A stretch of 64,000 bases of DNA from an uncultured Clostridia bacterium. Its GTDB lineage: Bacteria; Bacillota; Clostridia; Oscillospirales; Ruminococcaceae. Made by a program: the position numbers and the translations under genes. The stretch covers positions 1-64,000 of the forward strand of contig CALCUE010000035.1 of assembly GCA_937906945.1 (NCBI GenBank), given 5' to 3'. The notes under the pieces were generated by a model. The model saw only the letters and a list, made by a program, of their open reading frames with translations, did not search any database and was not told the origin of the DNA. Position 1 is the stretch's first letter; every line of letters starts with the position of its first letter. Below, one piece after another: positions 24,983 to 32,242 of the stretch.

Positions 24983-26506
24983 TTATTCCGCCGCTTCGGC
25001 GTTTTCCGGATTTTCTCCGTCGGAATTTTCTTCCGCTTCTGCCGCCAACGCTTCCTGGCGAGCCTGTTCTGTAGCGAAAATATCGTCGATCATCCCGCCG
25101 ACCCGCTCAAAAGCTTCCGTTTTCTCCATGGAATAGCCGGTAGAGATGTCTTCCAACCATGTATCAAATTTCCCGTTGATGATCTCCGGATCCAGAAGCT
25201 CCCGAAGATTGCTGTTCTCATAGGCGGAAAAATACATGATGTGGTAGCCATAGGATGTTTCAACGATATCGGTATCGCCGGGTTTCCGGCTTTCGTCAAA
25301 GCACCAATCGTTGAAAGAAGCCACCATCTGGTTCTTAAAAATGCCGTGATAAATGCCGCCGTCGGAAGCGTTGCCATCCGAAGAATACTCCTTGGCAAGC
25401 TCGGCGAAAGCGTCCTCTGTCTGTTCCCCGTCCAGATAAAGCTGATAAACTTCCTCCGCTTTTTTCTTGGCTTCAGCCCAAGCCTCCTCGGAGGCTTCCC
25501 CGTTTTCATCCTTTTCCGGCTGGATCAGAATGTGACGAGCGCCTACCCAGTTATAGTCGGCGCTGGAGCGATCCAGGAACATCACGGCGATATAACTGCT
25601 GTAATCGCTGTCGTCCATGACGTAGGTCTCACCTGATACACGGCTTTCATCGAAAAGCCAGTCTCTCAGTTCCTCAATGCCCAACCCGTCATAGGAGAGG
25701 GCGGAGATCAGCGTAGCCTCATCCTCGGCATAGCTCTCTTTTTCCTCCTCGGAAACCACTTCCAGGATTTTTTCCTTAAATTCCTCGGACGTTGTGGCTT
25801 TGGCGATCTGTTCCGCCTGCTCTTTGGCTTCCTCAGCGGTCAGATTCCCGTCCTCGCCGTAATAATTTTCAAAGAACCGAAACTTGATGGTGTCATAAAA
25901 GTTCGGATTTTCGTCATAAAGCGCTTTTACTTCCTCGTCGGAAGATTCCATTTTGCTGTTTTCCGCTTCCGCGTAGGCATTCGCCCAGAGGTTGATCTCG
26001 CTCATTTTGTAGAGCGTATCATAGTTCATGCCTTCCCCGTAAAGAGCGACCAGATAGTCCTCTTCGGAAGCGCCGTATTCCTCCGCCGCCGCTTTCAGAT
26101 CCTCCGGAAGAGTTTCCAGCTGTCCGGCATATTCCGCGGGAAGCTCAAAATTCTCTGCCTTTGCCGTTTCATAGAGAGCGGTGATATAGACAAGGCTCGT
26201 TTCCAGTTCCTGCAAAATATAATCGTGCCAGGTAAGTCCCTCCTGAAGCTCCTGTTCGTCCAAAGGCTTGGAAGGATCCAGATAACTGCCGATGTTTTCC
26301 CCGTAATAGTAACCGAGCGTCGAATACAGATTATTGAAGACCGAAGCGTACATATAGTTGATGTCCGCCACCGTATATTCCGTCTCTCCGATCTTGGCGG
26401 CCACTTCCTCAAACCCGGTTTTTCCTTCCGGTTTTTCGGTTGAGCACGCCGTGAGCATCGTTAAAACGAGCACGAGCGCCAAAAGCACGGCGATAATTTT
26501 TTTCAT
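24983..26506 (-). CDS. PrsA-type foldase lipoprotein (peptidyl-prolyl isomerase)
   Basis: A 507-residue exported lipoprotein: signal peptide with lipobox LTAC (Cys21), a SurA/PrsA-like helical region, then a parvulin-type rotamase domain at about 325-440 with GARHILI, the SSDGNASDGGIYHGIF segment and SYGYHIMYF. PrsA-like proteins help secreted proteins fold on the outer face of the membrane. The C-terminal 30 residues are Glu/Ala-rich. It is longer than B. subtilis PrsA (292) because of a second helical module. The gene follows its paralog (26581-28023), separated by a terminator; I see no promoter in the 27 bases left. Confidence 0.82.
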   Translation of the reverse strand: MKKIIAVLLALVLVLTMLTACSTEKPEGKTGFEEVAAKIGETEYTVADINYMYASVFNNLYSTLGYYYGENIGSYLDPSKPLDEQELQEGLTWHDYILQELETSLVYITALYETAKAENFELPAEYAGQLETLPEDLKAAAEEYGASEEDYLVALYGEGMNYDTLYKMSEINLWANAYAEAENSKMESSDEEVKALYDENPNFYDTIKFRFFENYYGEDGNLTAEEAKEQAEQIAKATTSEEFKEKILEVVSEEEKESYAEDEATLISALSYDGLGIEELRDWLFDESRVSGETYVMDDSDYSSYIAVMFLDRSSADYNWVGARHILIQPEKDENGEASEEAWAEAKKKAEEVYQLYLDGEQTEDAFAELAKEYSSDGNASDGGIYHGIFKNQMVASFNDWCFDESRKPGDTDIVETSYGYHIMYFSAYENSNLRELLDPEIINGKFDTWLEDISTGYSMEKTEAFERVGGMIDDIFATEQARQEALAAEAEENSDGENPENAEAAE

Positions 26507-26532
26507 AGGTTCGTTCCTTTCTGCTATCGGAT

Positions 26533-26570
26533 AAAAAAAAGCGGCTTCCCGGCTGTGCCCGGCAAGCCGC
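26533..26570 (-). terminator. Terminator between the two foldase genes
   Basis: A two-part hairpin (outer stem 26541-26547 with 26564-26570, inner 26549-26552 with 26559-26562) is followed on the minus strand by eight U residues (A at 26533-26540). It ends the upstream foldase transcript. Confidence 0.8.
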
Positions 26571-26580
26571 CTTTAATCAA

Positions 26581-28023
26581 TCAGTTAAAATGTTTGGCGG
26601 TAAGAGGCATACCAATGCCTTCCTCTGCCGTATAACCATCCATCAGGCCTTCCACGTAGGTGACATATTTTTCGCTGCGGATGGTGCCACCCACCAGATA
26701 CTCATAGAAATCCTCGCCCTCTTCGACGAAGTACATCAGATGATAACCGTACTCGGTGCGGATGATATCGGTATCGCCGGGTTTCCGGGCCGGGTCAAAG
26801 CACCAGTCCTCAAACTCCTCGACCATCTGGCCTTTATAAACGTTGGTGTAAAGACCGCCATTGGAGCTGCTGCCGTCGGCGGAGTAAGCCATGGCGATAT
26901 TGGCGAAATTGTTTTCGCTCTCACCGAGGTCTTTATAGGTCTGCATATAGCCCTGCGCTTTTTCCTGCGCCAGTTTCCAAGCGCCTTCATCCTCGGTGTC
27001 TTCCGGCGTTACAAGGACATGACGGACAGAAACGGTGTTGTAGTGCAGGTCGCCTTTTTCGACGTACTCAACGACGTAATAACCGGAATCGCTTTCGATC
27101 ATTTCCATGTCGCCGGCTTTGCGGCTTTCATCAAAGACCCAGTCGGCCACTTCGGTCGTTGCGGAAGTATAGGCGGCAAAACGGTGGGTCAGGAATTCGG
27201 CGTCCAGTTCTTCCGAAACATAGGCGTCTTTATCCGCGGCGGCCATAACGGCTTCCGCCTTGGCTTTGGCGTCCGCCATAGCGGCGTTTGCGTCCGTACC
27301 TTCACTGGCGGCTCCGGAAATGAAAAGAGAACGATAGGTAATACGGTCATAGTCTTTGGCGTTCTCTTTATATTGAGCGTCCATTTCGTCCTTGGTGATC
27401 TCGATGGCGTCATTATAAGAAGCGCCATAGGAGAACGCGTAATAATATTTTTCCATCATGGATTTATAGACTTTTTCGTTGACGCCTTTTCCATAGAGCG
27501 CCGCGACATAGTCATTGGCCGAATAACCGGCATTCGCGGAAGCGGATTTCATGGATTCCCAGGCGGCGTCGATCTGCTGCGTATAGGTCTCGTCCATTTC
27601 ATAGCCGTTTTCTTTGCCCTCGTTATAAAGAGCGGTAACGGTCGTCAGCGTCTCTTTGGTGGTGTCTTTCATATAATCCGCCCAGGTCTGATCCTCGCTG
27701 TACTGCTGATCTTTCAGCGGTTTCGTGGTATCGAGAACGTAAGCGGCATAATCGCCCAGACTGCTATAAAGGTTATTATACACGTCGTTGACGCTCTGGG
27801 TGTACATCATATTGTATTCGGCGACGGAATAGCTGTCGTTGCCGATTTTTACCGCCGGAAGAAGGCGGCAAAGGAAGCTGGATTCCAAAACCGTCAGAAC
27901 GATGCAGAGAACGACACAAAGACCGACAACTACTTTGATCCAGGTGTATTTTTTCTTCTGCTGCGCTGCTTTTTCCGCGGCAGCCTGGCGCTTTTGAAGC
28001 GTCTTGTTTTCATTTTCGCTCAT
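26581..28023 (-). CDS. Membrane-anchored PrsA-like foldase, paralog of 24983-26506
   Basis: A 480-residue protein with a charged cytoplasmic start (about 25 residues), one membrane helix (about 26-50, no lipobox Cys) and an extracytoplasmic part homologous to the neighbouring lipoprotein: GNDSYSVAEYNMMY, then a parvulin-like domain at about 320-440 with SVRHVLVTP, SADGSSSNGGLYTNVY and EYGYHLMYF. Shared phrases such as RKPGDTDI and WCFD show that the two arose by duplication and differ in anchor. The role is likely folding of exported proteins. Its promoter is at 28094-28122. Confidence 0.82.
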   Translation of the reverse strand: MSENENKTLQKRQAAAEKAAQQKKKYTWIKVVVGLCVVLCIVLTVLESSFLCRLLPAVKIGNDSYSVAEYNMMYTQSVNDVYNNLYSSLGDYAAYVLDTTKPLKDQQYSEDQTWADYMKDTTKETLTTVTALYNEGKENGYEMDETYTQQIDAAWESMKSASANAGYSANDYVAALYGKGVNEKVYKSMMEKYYYAFSYGASYNDAIEITKDEMDAQYKENAKDYDRITYRSLFISGAASEGTDANAAMADAKAKAEAVMAAADKDAYVSEELDAEFLTHRFAAYTSATTEVADWVFDESRKAGDMEMIESDSGYYVVEYVEKGDLHYNTVSVRHVLVTPEDTEDEGAWKLAQEKAQGYMQTYKDLGESENNFANIAMAYSADGSSSNGGLYTNVYKGQMVEEFEDWCFDPARKPGDTDIIRTEYGYHLMYFVEEGEDFYEYLVGGTIRSEKYVTYVEGLMDGYTAEEGIGMPLTAKHFN

Positions 28024-28093
28024 AATAAACCATCCTTAGTTTTATTAGATTGCCTATGCCGAATACCTTCAGCATATTAAACGACAATTATAT

Positions 28094-28122
28094 ATTATAT
28101 CCACTGTATCTTTCATTTGCAA
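28094..28122 (-). promoter_or_regulatory. Promoter of the anchored foldase gene
   Basis: Minus-strand TTGCAA (28117-28122) and TATAAT (28094-28099), spacer exactly 17, about 65 bases before the ATG. Confidence 0.7.
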
Positions 28123-28224
28123 GAGGTTCCCCGCGAACAAATTGTAAATTTACGATAATTTTACAAAATTCCTTTTAAAAAGCGGGGCTTTTCTCTTTCC
28201 CAAAGGAAAAACGCCGGCAAACTC

Positions 28225-28253
28225 TTGACTTCCCGCCAAAAAAGGTTTATTCT
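28225..28253 (+). promoter_or_regulatory. Promoter of the GNAT pair
   Basis: TTGACT (28225-28230), 17-base spacer, TATTCT (28248-28253), about 37 bases before the TTG start at 28290. Confidence 0.6.
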
Positions 28254-28289
28254 ATATGTGTATAAATAGCCTTGTCAGGAGGTATCATC

Positions 28290-28775
28290 TTGGCCGTTCA
28301 TGAAGTTCACGTCGTCAAGGCGGACCCCAAAAAGCTGGAAGAGTATAAAGCGATTTTTGACGGTTCTACTCTTCTCCGCCACTATGGAAATTATATCTAC
28401 GAGTGGATCGAAGCGGGTCTTGCGAACGACGAAGTTTATATCGCGGAAGATGGCCGCGGCGAAGCCGTTGGCTTTATGTGGATGCAGCTCAAAAGTATGT
28501 ATGCCGAACAGCCCTATCTTTCCCTTCTCGGCGTGAGAAGCGACTACCGGGCTCACGGCGTCGGTCAGAAGCTGATCCAATATTTCATTGACACCTATGA
28601 GGCCGCCGGTTATGACCGGGGACTCATCGCCGTCAACGATTTCAACCCGAGGGCACGGATTCTTTACGAAGATATGGGCTTCCATAAGATCATCCAGTAC
28701 CCGGAGGCGCTTTCCAACAGCAACAACGTCTATCTTCTGATGCGGAAATCCAAAAAATTCAACAGCAACGTTTAA
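28290..28775 (+). CDS. GNAT-family N-acetyltransferase
   Basis: A 161-residue single-domain GNAT. The acetyl-CoA loop is RSDYRAHGVGQKLI near residue 86; NDFNPRARILYEDMGF closes the fold. I choose TTG at 28290 (AVHEVHVVKADPK after the start), with AGGAGG seven bases upstream; a TTG six codons earlier lies in that site. The substrate is unknown. It lies 24 bases ahead of a second GNAT with the same layout, and both share YK-x-IF near the N-terminus and the NPRAR-x-LY block, indicating tandem duplication. Confidence 0.82.
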   Translation: MAVHEVHVVKADPKKLEEYKAIFDGSTLLRHYGNYIYEWIEAGLANDEVYIAEDGRGEAVGFMWMQLKSMYAEQPYLSLLGVRSDYRAHGVGQKLIQYFIDTYEAAGYDRGLIAVNDFNPRARILYEDMGFHKIIQYPEALSNSNNVYLLMRKSKKFNSNV

Positions 28776-28799
28776 CATAAAGAAAACGGAGGAATTACC

Positions 28800-29300
28800 A
28801 TGAGCTACCATCGCGAAGCACAGTATATGGCCAATATGATCGACATTCAGAAGGCCGAAATGAGCAAGATCGAAGATTATAAAGTGATCTTCAACAACTG
28901 CTCCCTTTATAACCACTATTTCAAAAAGACCGATCTTCTGAATCAGTGGCTGACCAACTCCATCAAAAAAGGCGAAGGCTTTGTCGCCGTTGACCGCAAC
29001 GGAGAAGCCGTTGGCTGGGCCACCATCTGCCCCTGCGACCCGCTTGTTGACAATCTTCCCCACCTGATGCTCCTTGCCGTTAAAGAAAACCTTCGCGGAC
29101 GCGGCATCGGCCAGCTGATGATCCAGTTCTACACCGAAGTCATGAAAGGCCTCGGTTGCGATGAATGCGCCATTATCGTCTCCGATTGGAACCCGAGAGC
29201 CAGAAAGCTCTACGATTCCCTCGGCTTCAAACTTCGCAAGAGCATTGATGACCCGGTCATCGGCGGCTGGATGGATCATATCCTTGTCAAAAAACTCTGA
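28800..29300 (+). CDS. GNAT-family N-acetyltransferase, tandem paralog
   Basis: A 166-residue GNAT. The acetyl-CoA loop is KENLRGRGIGQLMI near residue 99, and SDWNPRARKLYDSLGFKL forms the last strand-helix. CGGAGGA sits before the ATG. Compared with the preceding gene it keeps the IEDYKVIFNNCSLYNHY opening, which may hold the acceptor specificity. The acceptor is not known. It is followed by a terminator, so the pair forms a two-gene unit. Confidence 0.82.
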   Translation: MSYHREAQYMANMIDIQKAEMSKIEDYKVIFNNCSLYNHYFKKTDLLNQWLTNSIKKGEGFVAVDRNGEAVGWATICPCDPLVDNLPHLMLLAVKENLRGRGIGQLMIQFYTEVMKGLGCDECAIIVSDWNPRARKLYDSLGFKLRKSIDDPVIGGWMDHILVKKL

Positions 29301-29311
29301 TTTTTTTCCAA

Positions 29312-29338
29312 AAAGCGGCAGAATCGTTCCGCCGCTTT
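29312..29338 (+). terminator. Terminator of the GNAT pair
   Basis: An 8-bp stem (29312-29319 with 29331-29338) with a partly paired loop is followed by CTTTTTTTG at 29339-29347. Confidence 0.75.
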
Positions 29339-29350
29339 CTTTTTTTGTTA

Positions 29351-29374
29351 GTATTTAGATTTTTTTCTAAATTC
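29351..29374 (+). promoter_or_regulatory. Secondary SdpR-type operator (imperfect)
   Basis: An imperfect copy of the operator at 29407-29430: left half GTATTTAGAT and right half TTCTAAATTC keep the outer bases, with the central A residues replaced by T. It lies just upstream of the -35 box, with site centres 56 bases apart. Confidence 0.55.
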
Positions 29375-29377
29375 CTC

Positions 29378-29406
29378 TTGACAAAACAAAAACCATGTGG
29401 TAAAGT
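29378..29406 (+). promoter_or_regulatory. Promoter of sdpR-sdpI
   Basis: Perfect TTGACA (29378-29383), 17-base spacer, TAAAGT (29401-29406) with a TGG extended -10. The start site would fall inside the palindrome at 29407-29430, so repressor binding there would block it. Confidence 0.75.
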
Positions 29407-29430
29407 GTATTTAGAAAATTTTCTAAATAC
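29407..29430 (+). promoter_or_regulatory. Perfect 24-base palindromic operator for the ArsR/SdpR repressor
   Basis: Two 12-base arms, GTATTTAGAAAA and its exact complement, meet without a spacer directly after the -10 box and 23 bases before the repressor ATG. Size, symmetry and place fit autorepression by the ArsR-family dimer encoded next. Confidence 0.75.
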
Positions 29431-29453
29431 GCTTTTGAAAGGAGACGATAACA

Positions 29454-29735
29454 ATGAGTTTCGCGGAAACCTTTAAGGCCCTTTCCGACCCGGTGCGCCG
29501 GGACATTCTGGTTCTGCTCCGAAGTGGCCGTCTTTCCGCCGGGGAGATCGGTTCCCACTTCGATATGACCGGCGCGACCATTTCCTACCACCTTTCCCAA
29601 CTAAAAAAAGCGGACCTTATTTTTGAAAATAAGGAAAAAAATTTCATCTACTACGAGCTCAATACCTCTATTTTTGAGGATATCATGCTCTGGATCAGTC
29701 AGTTTCAAGGAGGCGAAAACCATGAAAATCAATAA
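29454..29735 (+). CDS. sdpR: ArsR-family autorepressor, SdpR-like
   Basis: A 93-residue winged-helix regulator (MSFAETFKALSDPVRRDILVLL, then recognition helix TGATISYHLSQLKKADL). It lacks the Cys pairs of metal-sensing ArsR proteins. In B. subtilis SdpR represses sdpRI and is sequestered by SdpI bound to toxin SdpC. Here it overlaps the sdpI-like gene by 14 bases and faces a palindromic operator at its own promoter, so the same autorepression logic is likely. AAAGGAG precedes the ATG. No sdpABC toxin genes are in the window. Confidence 0.88.
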   Translation: MSFAETFKALSDPVRRDILVLLRSGRLSAGEIGSHFDMTGATISYHLSQLKKADLIFENKEKNFIYYELNTSIFEDIMLWISQFQGGENHENQ

Positions 29736-30363
29736 AAAGCTTCTTATCATCACTTCCGTCATCCTGCTTCTTCCGATGATCGCCGGTCTTATTCTCTGGA
29801 ACCGTCTGCCGGACACCATCGCCACTCATTTCGGTCCCGACAACGCCGCCAACGGTTGGAGCAGCAAAGCGTTTACGGTACTTGCCATTCCCGGAATTAT
29901 GCTTGTTCTCCACTGGTTCTGCCTTTTTGTCACCGCCGCCGACCCAAAAAGCGATAAAATCGGCAAAAAAGCGATCAGCATCGTCTATTGGATCCTGCCG
30001 CTCGTTTCCTTGGTCGTCATGAGCTTCACCTACGCCAACGCCCTCGGTATTTCGGTCAACGTCGGTTTCTGGTGCTGCCTTATGGTCGGCGTTTTGCTCA
30101 TCATCCTCGGCAACTATATGCCGAAAGCGCGGCAGAACTACACCTTCGGTATCAAAACGCCGTGGGCCTTGGAAGACGAAGAAAACTGGAATAAATCCAA
30201 CCGCCTTGCCGCCTGGCTTGCCATCATCGCCGGTCTTATTTTTATCATCAACGCTTTTATCCTGAGTATTCCCCTTTTCATCGTGACGATCCTCGTTTTC
30301 GGTTTCACACCGACGCTCTATTCGTACTTCCTCTACCGGAAGAAAAAATCCTCGCAGAAATAA
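29722..30363 (+). CDS. sdpI: SdpI/DUF1648-family membrane protein
   Basis: A 213-residue protein with six to seven hydrophobic helices. The N-terminal DUF1648 part has LPDTIATHFGPDNAANGW; the SdpI part has YTFGIKTPWALEDEENW near residue 145, the family signature. SdpI gives immunity to the SDP killing peptide in B. subtilis and signals toxin presence to SdpR. Start is ATG at 29722, with AAGGAGG upstream; a longer frame lies within sdpR. As an orphan it may protect against toxins of other strains or serve general envelope stress. Confidence 0.87.
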   Translation: MKINKKLLIITSVILLLPMIAGLILWNRLPDTIATHFGPDNAANGWSSKAFTVLAIPGIMLVLHWFCLFVTAADPKSDKIGKKAISIVYWILPLVSLVVMSFTYANALGISVNVGFWCCLMVGVLLIILGNYMPKARQNYTFGIKTPWALEDEENWNKSNRLAAWLAIIAGLIFIINAFILSIPLFIVTILVFGFTPTLYSYFLYRKKKSSQK

Positions 30364-30381
30364 AATCGACCCATAAAAACA

Positions 30382-30416
30382 GCCCGAAAGAAGGAACATT
30401 TTCCCTTCTTTCGGGC
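30382..30416 (+). terminator. Bidirectional terminator between sdpI and the DUF4353 lipoprotein
   Basis: A 13-bp stem (30382-30394 with 30404-30416) followed by GTTTTTTAT, and preceded by ATAAAAAC that acts as a U-run on the other strand. It serves both convergent genes. Confidence 0.82.
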
Positions 30417-30421
30417 GTTTT

Positions 30422-32089
30422 TTATTTTGAAATATCCTTTCCGGCGTCTGTCACTCCGTAAAACAGGCTGACCGTTTGTGCAAGAAAAAATTCCGTCGGG
30501 TTCTCTGTTCCTTCATTTGGGTTCTGCCTTTGGTCCATGGGCGTCTGTTCGCCCTCATTTTCCCGTTTCGGAGGTTCCATTCCCCCCATTACATCCGTTT
30601 CCGGCGGAACCGGCTGCGGCGTCGGGATCCGTTCCCGTCCGATTGCCTTATCATAAACGTCCCAAAGCCAGTCCCGGATTTCCTGTGGAACGCTGTCTTC
30701 CTCACGGAGCCAATCCTCAAATCCTTCCGGCGGCGTGGAAATCCATTCTCCTCCGTTCCGTTCCGGTATTTCCTGTCCCGGTTTTTCCAATCCAAATCCC
30801 GGTCCTTCGATTTTTTCCATTTGCAGAGAATATTGCTGTTTTTTTCCGTTCACATACAATTCGTAAGACACGTTCTGCGCTAATTCCGGAGAAGAAAGTG
30901 TCACGCTTTGGAAAGAACGCTCCGCGGTCAGTTCCATAACGGCCTTCCCGTTTTCCTCCTGAAGAGAAAGGGGCGTCTGCGCCGCTTTTTCCTCTTCCAG
31001 CGTCAGCTGAATGGTATTCTGGCGAGAATCGTTCGACACCTCGTCGTTCCGTCCGCCGAAAGCGTAAACGGTGCCACCGTTGATGGTGATCGCGCAATCG
31101 GCGTCAATGCCGCCGTCGCCGGTATCGCTTCGCCCGTAAGCCACCAACCGACCGTCGTTGATCGTCAGATAGCCGTTGGAATCAATCCCGTCGCCTTCCG
31201 CGCCAAGACCTCCGTAAATGGTGATGTCGCCGCCATGGATGGTCGTCACCGAAAAGCCGTCCTCGTTGGTGTTGATGCCGTCATCCTGCGATTGAATGAC
31301 AATTTTACCGCCGTTGATCGTCAGATGAAGCTCGCTGTCCAGCCCTTCGTTGTCGGCGATAATGGTCAGCTTCCCGGCCTTGTCGTCATCGCCGCCCTCT
31401 ATATTCATCGAGCGTTTCGAATAAAAAGCTCCGTCAAATTTCGCCAGTTTTTTTGCCTCGCCGTTATCTTTATAAATTTTCGCCACATGGGAGCCCTTGA
31501 TGACATTTTCGCTGCCGTCCGCCAGAACGACGTTGGCTCCGGCTGCTTTCGTATCAACAACGCCCTTGCTGTCCTCGCCGGCGTCCCCACATTCATAGAC
31601 ATTATAAAAAATAATGGCCGGCGCTACGGTGCAGGTTAAATCGACGTTATCCAAAATCAAGGTCACCACCGCTTCGGGGTCGTTGACCGCCTCATCTCCA
31701 AGGTCCACCGCTATCTGCCCGGCGGAAAGGGTTCCGGAAACGAGATAGGCCCCCGGCTCTGTAATCGTCAGAAGCGTATGGCCTTCGGCTTCTTCCTTGG
31801 AATGGCGTTCGTCATCCGTTCCCTCTCCATAGGGATTTCCGCTCTCATAGCTGTCCTTATCGTGATAATAGATAATTTCTCCCCCAATGGTCACGCCGGA
31901 AACGGGCTCTTTTTCCACTTTGCTCCCGTCCACAAGAATTTCCTCATCGGAAAGGACGATCTTTACGGCATCTTCCCATTCTTTTGCGGGCGAAGGTTCC
32001 GCCTGTTTCCCGTTTTCCTGTTCTTCCGCGCATGCTGTAAGGCTCATGAGCATCAGAAAAGCCATGAGCATGCTCAACATCTTTTTCAT
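30422..32089 (-). CDS. Carbohydrate-binding-domain (DUF4353-like) lipoprotein
   Basis: A 555-residue exported lipoprotein: signal peptide with lipobox LTAC (Cys20), then a domain of about 380 residues with repeated right-handed beta-helix turns such as INGGKIVIQSQDDGINTN, GAEGDGIDSNG and GDGGIDADCA. The Asp-Gly-Ile repeat is typical of the family annotated as carbohydrate-binding domain-containing (DUF4353), whose calcium-like acidic loops line the helix. The last 100 residues are Pro/Glu-rich and disordered. Family members occur in gut Clostridia; ligand unknown. It is transcribed alone toward the bidirectional terminator. Confidence 0.78.
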   Translation of the reverse strand: MKKMLSMLMAFLMLMSLTACAEEQENGKQAEPSPAKEWEDAVKIVLSDEEILVDGSKVEKEPVSGVTIGGEIIYYHDKDSYESGNPYGEGTDDERHSKEEAEGHTLLTITEPGAYLVSGTLSAGQIAVDLGDEAVNDPEAVVTLILDNVDLTCTVAPAIIFYNVYECGDAGEDSKGVVDTKAAGANVVLADGSENVIKGSHVAKIYKDNGEAKKLAKFDGAFYSKRSMNIEGGDDDKAGKLTIIADNEGLDSELHLTINGGKIVIQSQDDGINTNEDGFSVTTIHGGDITIYGGLGAEGDGIDSNGYLTINDGRLVAYGRSDTGDGGIDADCAITINGGTVYAFGGRNDEVSNDSRQNTIQLTLEEEKAAQTPLSLQEENGKAVMELTAERSFQSVTLSSPELAQNVSYELYVNGKKQQYSLQMEKIEGPGFGLEKPGQEIPERNGGEWISTPPEGFEDWLREEDSVPQEIRDWLWDVYDKAIGRERIPTPQPVPPETDVMGGMEPPKRENEGEQTPMDQRQNPNEGTENPTEFFLAQTVSLFYGVTDAGKDISK

Positions 32090-32204
32090 TTCAGATTCTC
32101 CTTCGGAATTGTTGATGCTTCTATTTTACCCTATAAATGGGAAAAAGGTTTGAAAAAACTTTGAATAATCCTTTCCTTCTTTATGAAAAAACTATGACAT
32201 AAAA

Positions 32205-32232
32205 AGACAGCCCGCCATTTGGCGGGCTGTCT
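32205..32232 (-). terminator. Terminator of the ATP synthase operon
   Basis: A 12-bp stem (32205-32216 with 32221-32232) with a 4-base loop is trailed on the minus strand by a U-run (A at 32201-32205). It lies 11 bases after the beta-subunit stop. Confidence 0.85.
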
Positions 32233-32242
32233 CTTTATCATC

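Noticed and set aside
22646..25636. A 996-codon open frame on the plus strand opposite valS and the lipoprotein foldase
   Set aside because: It is antisense to two clear genes, has no ribosome site or recognisable motif, and its composition is that of a mirrored reading frame.
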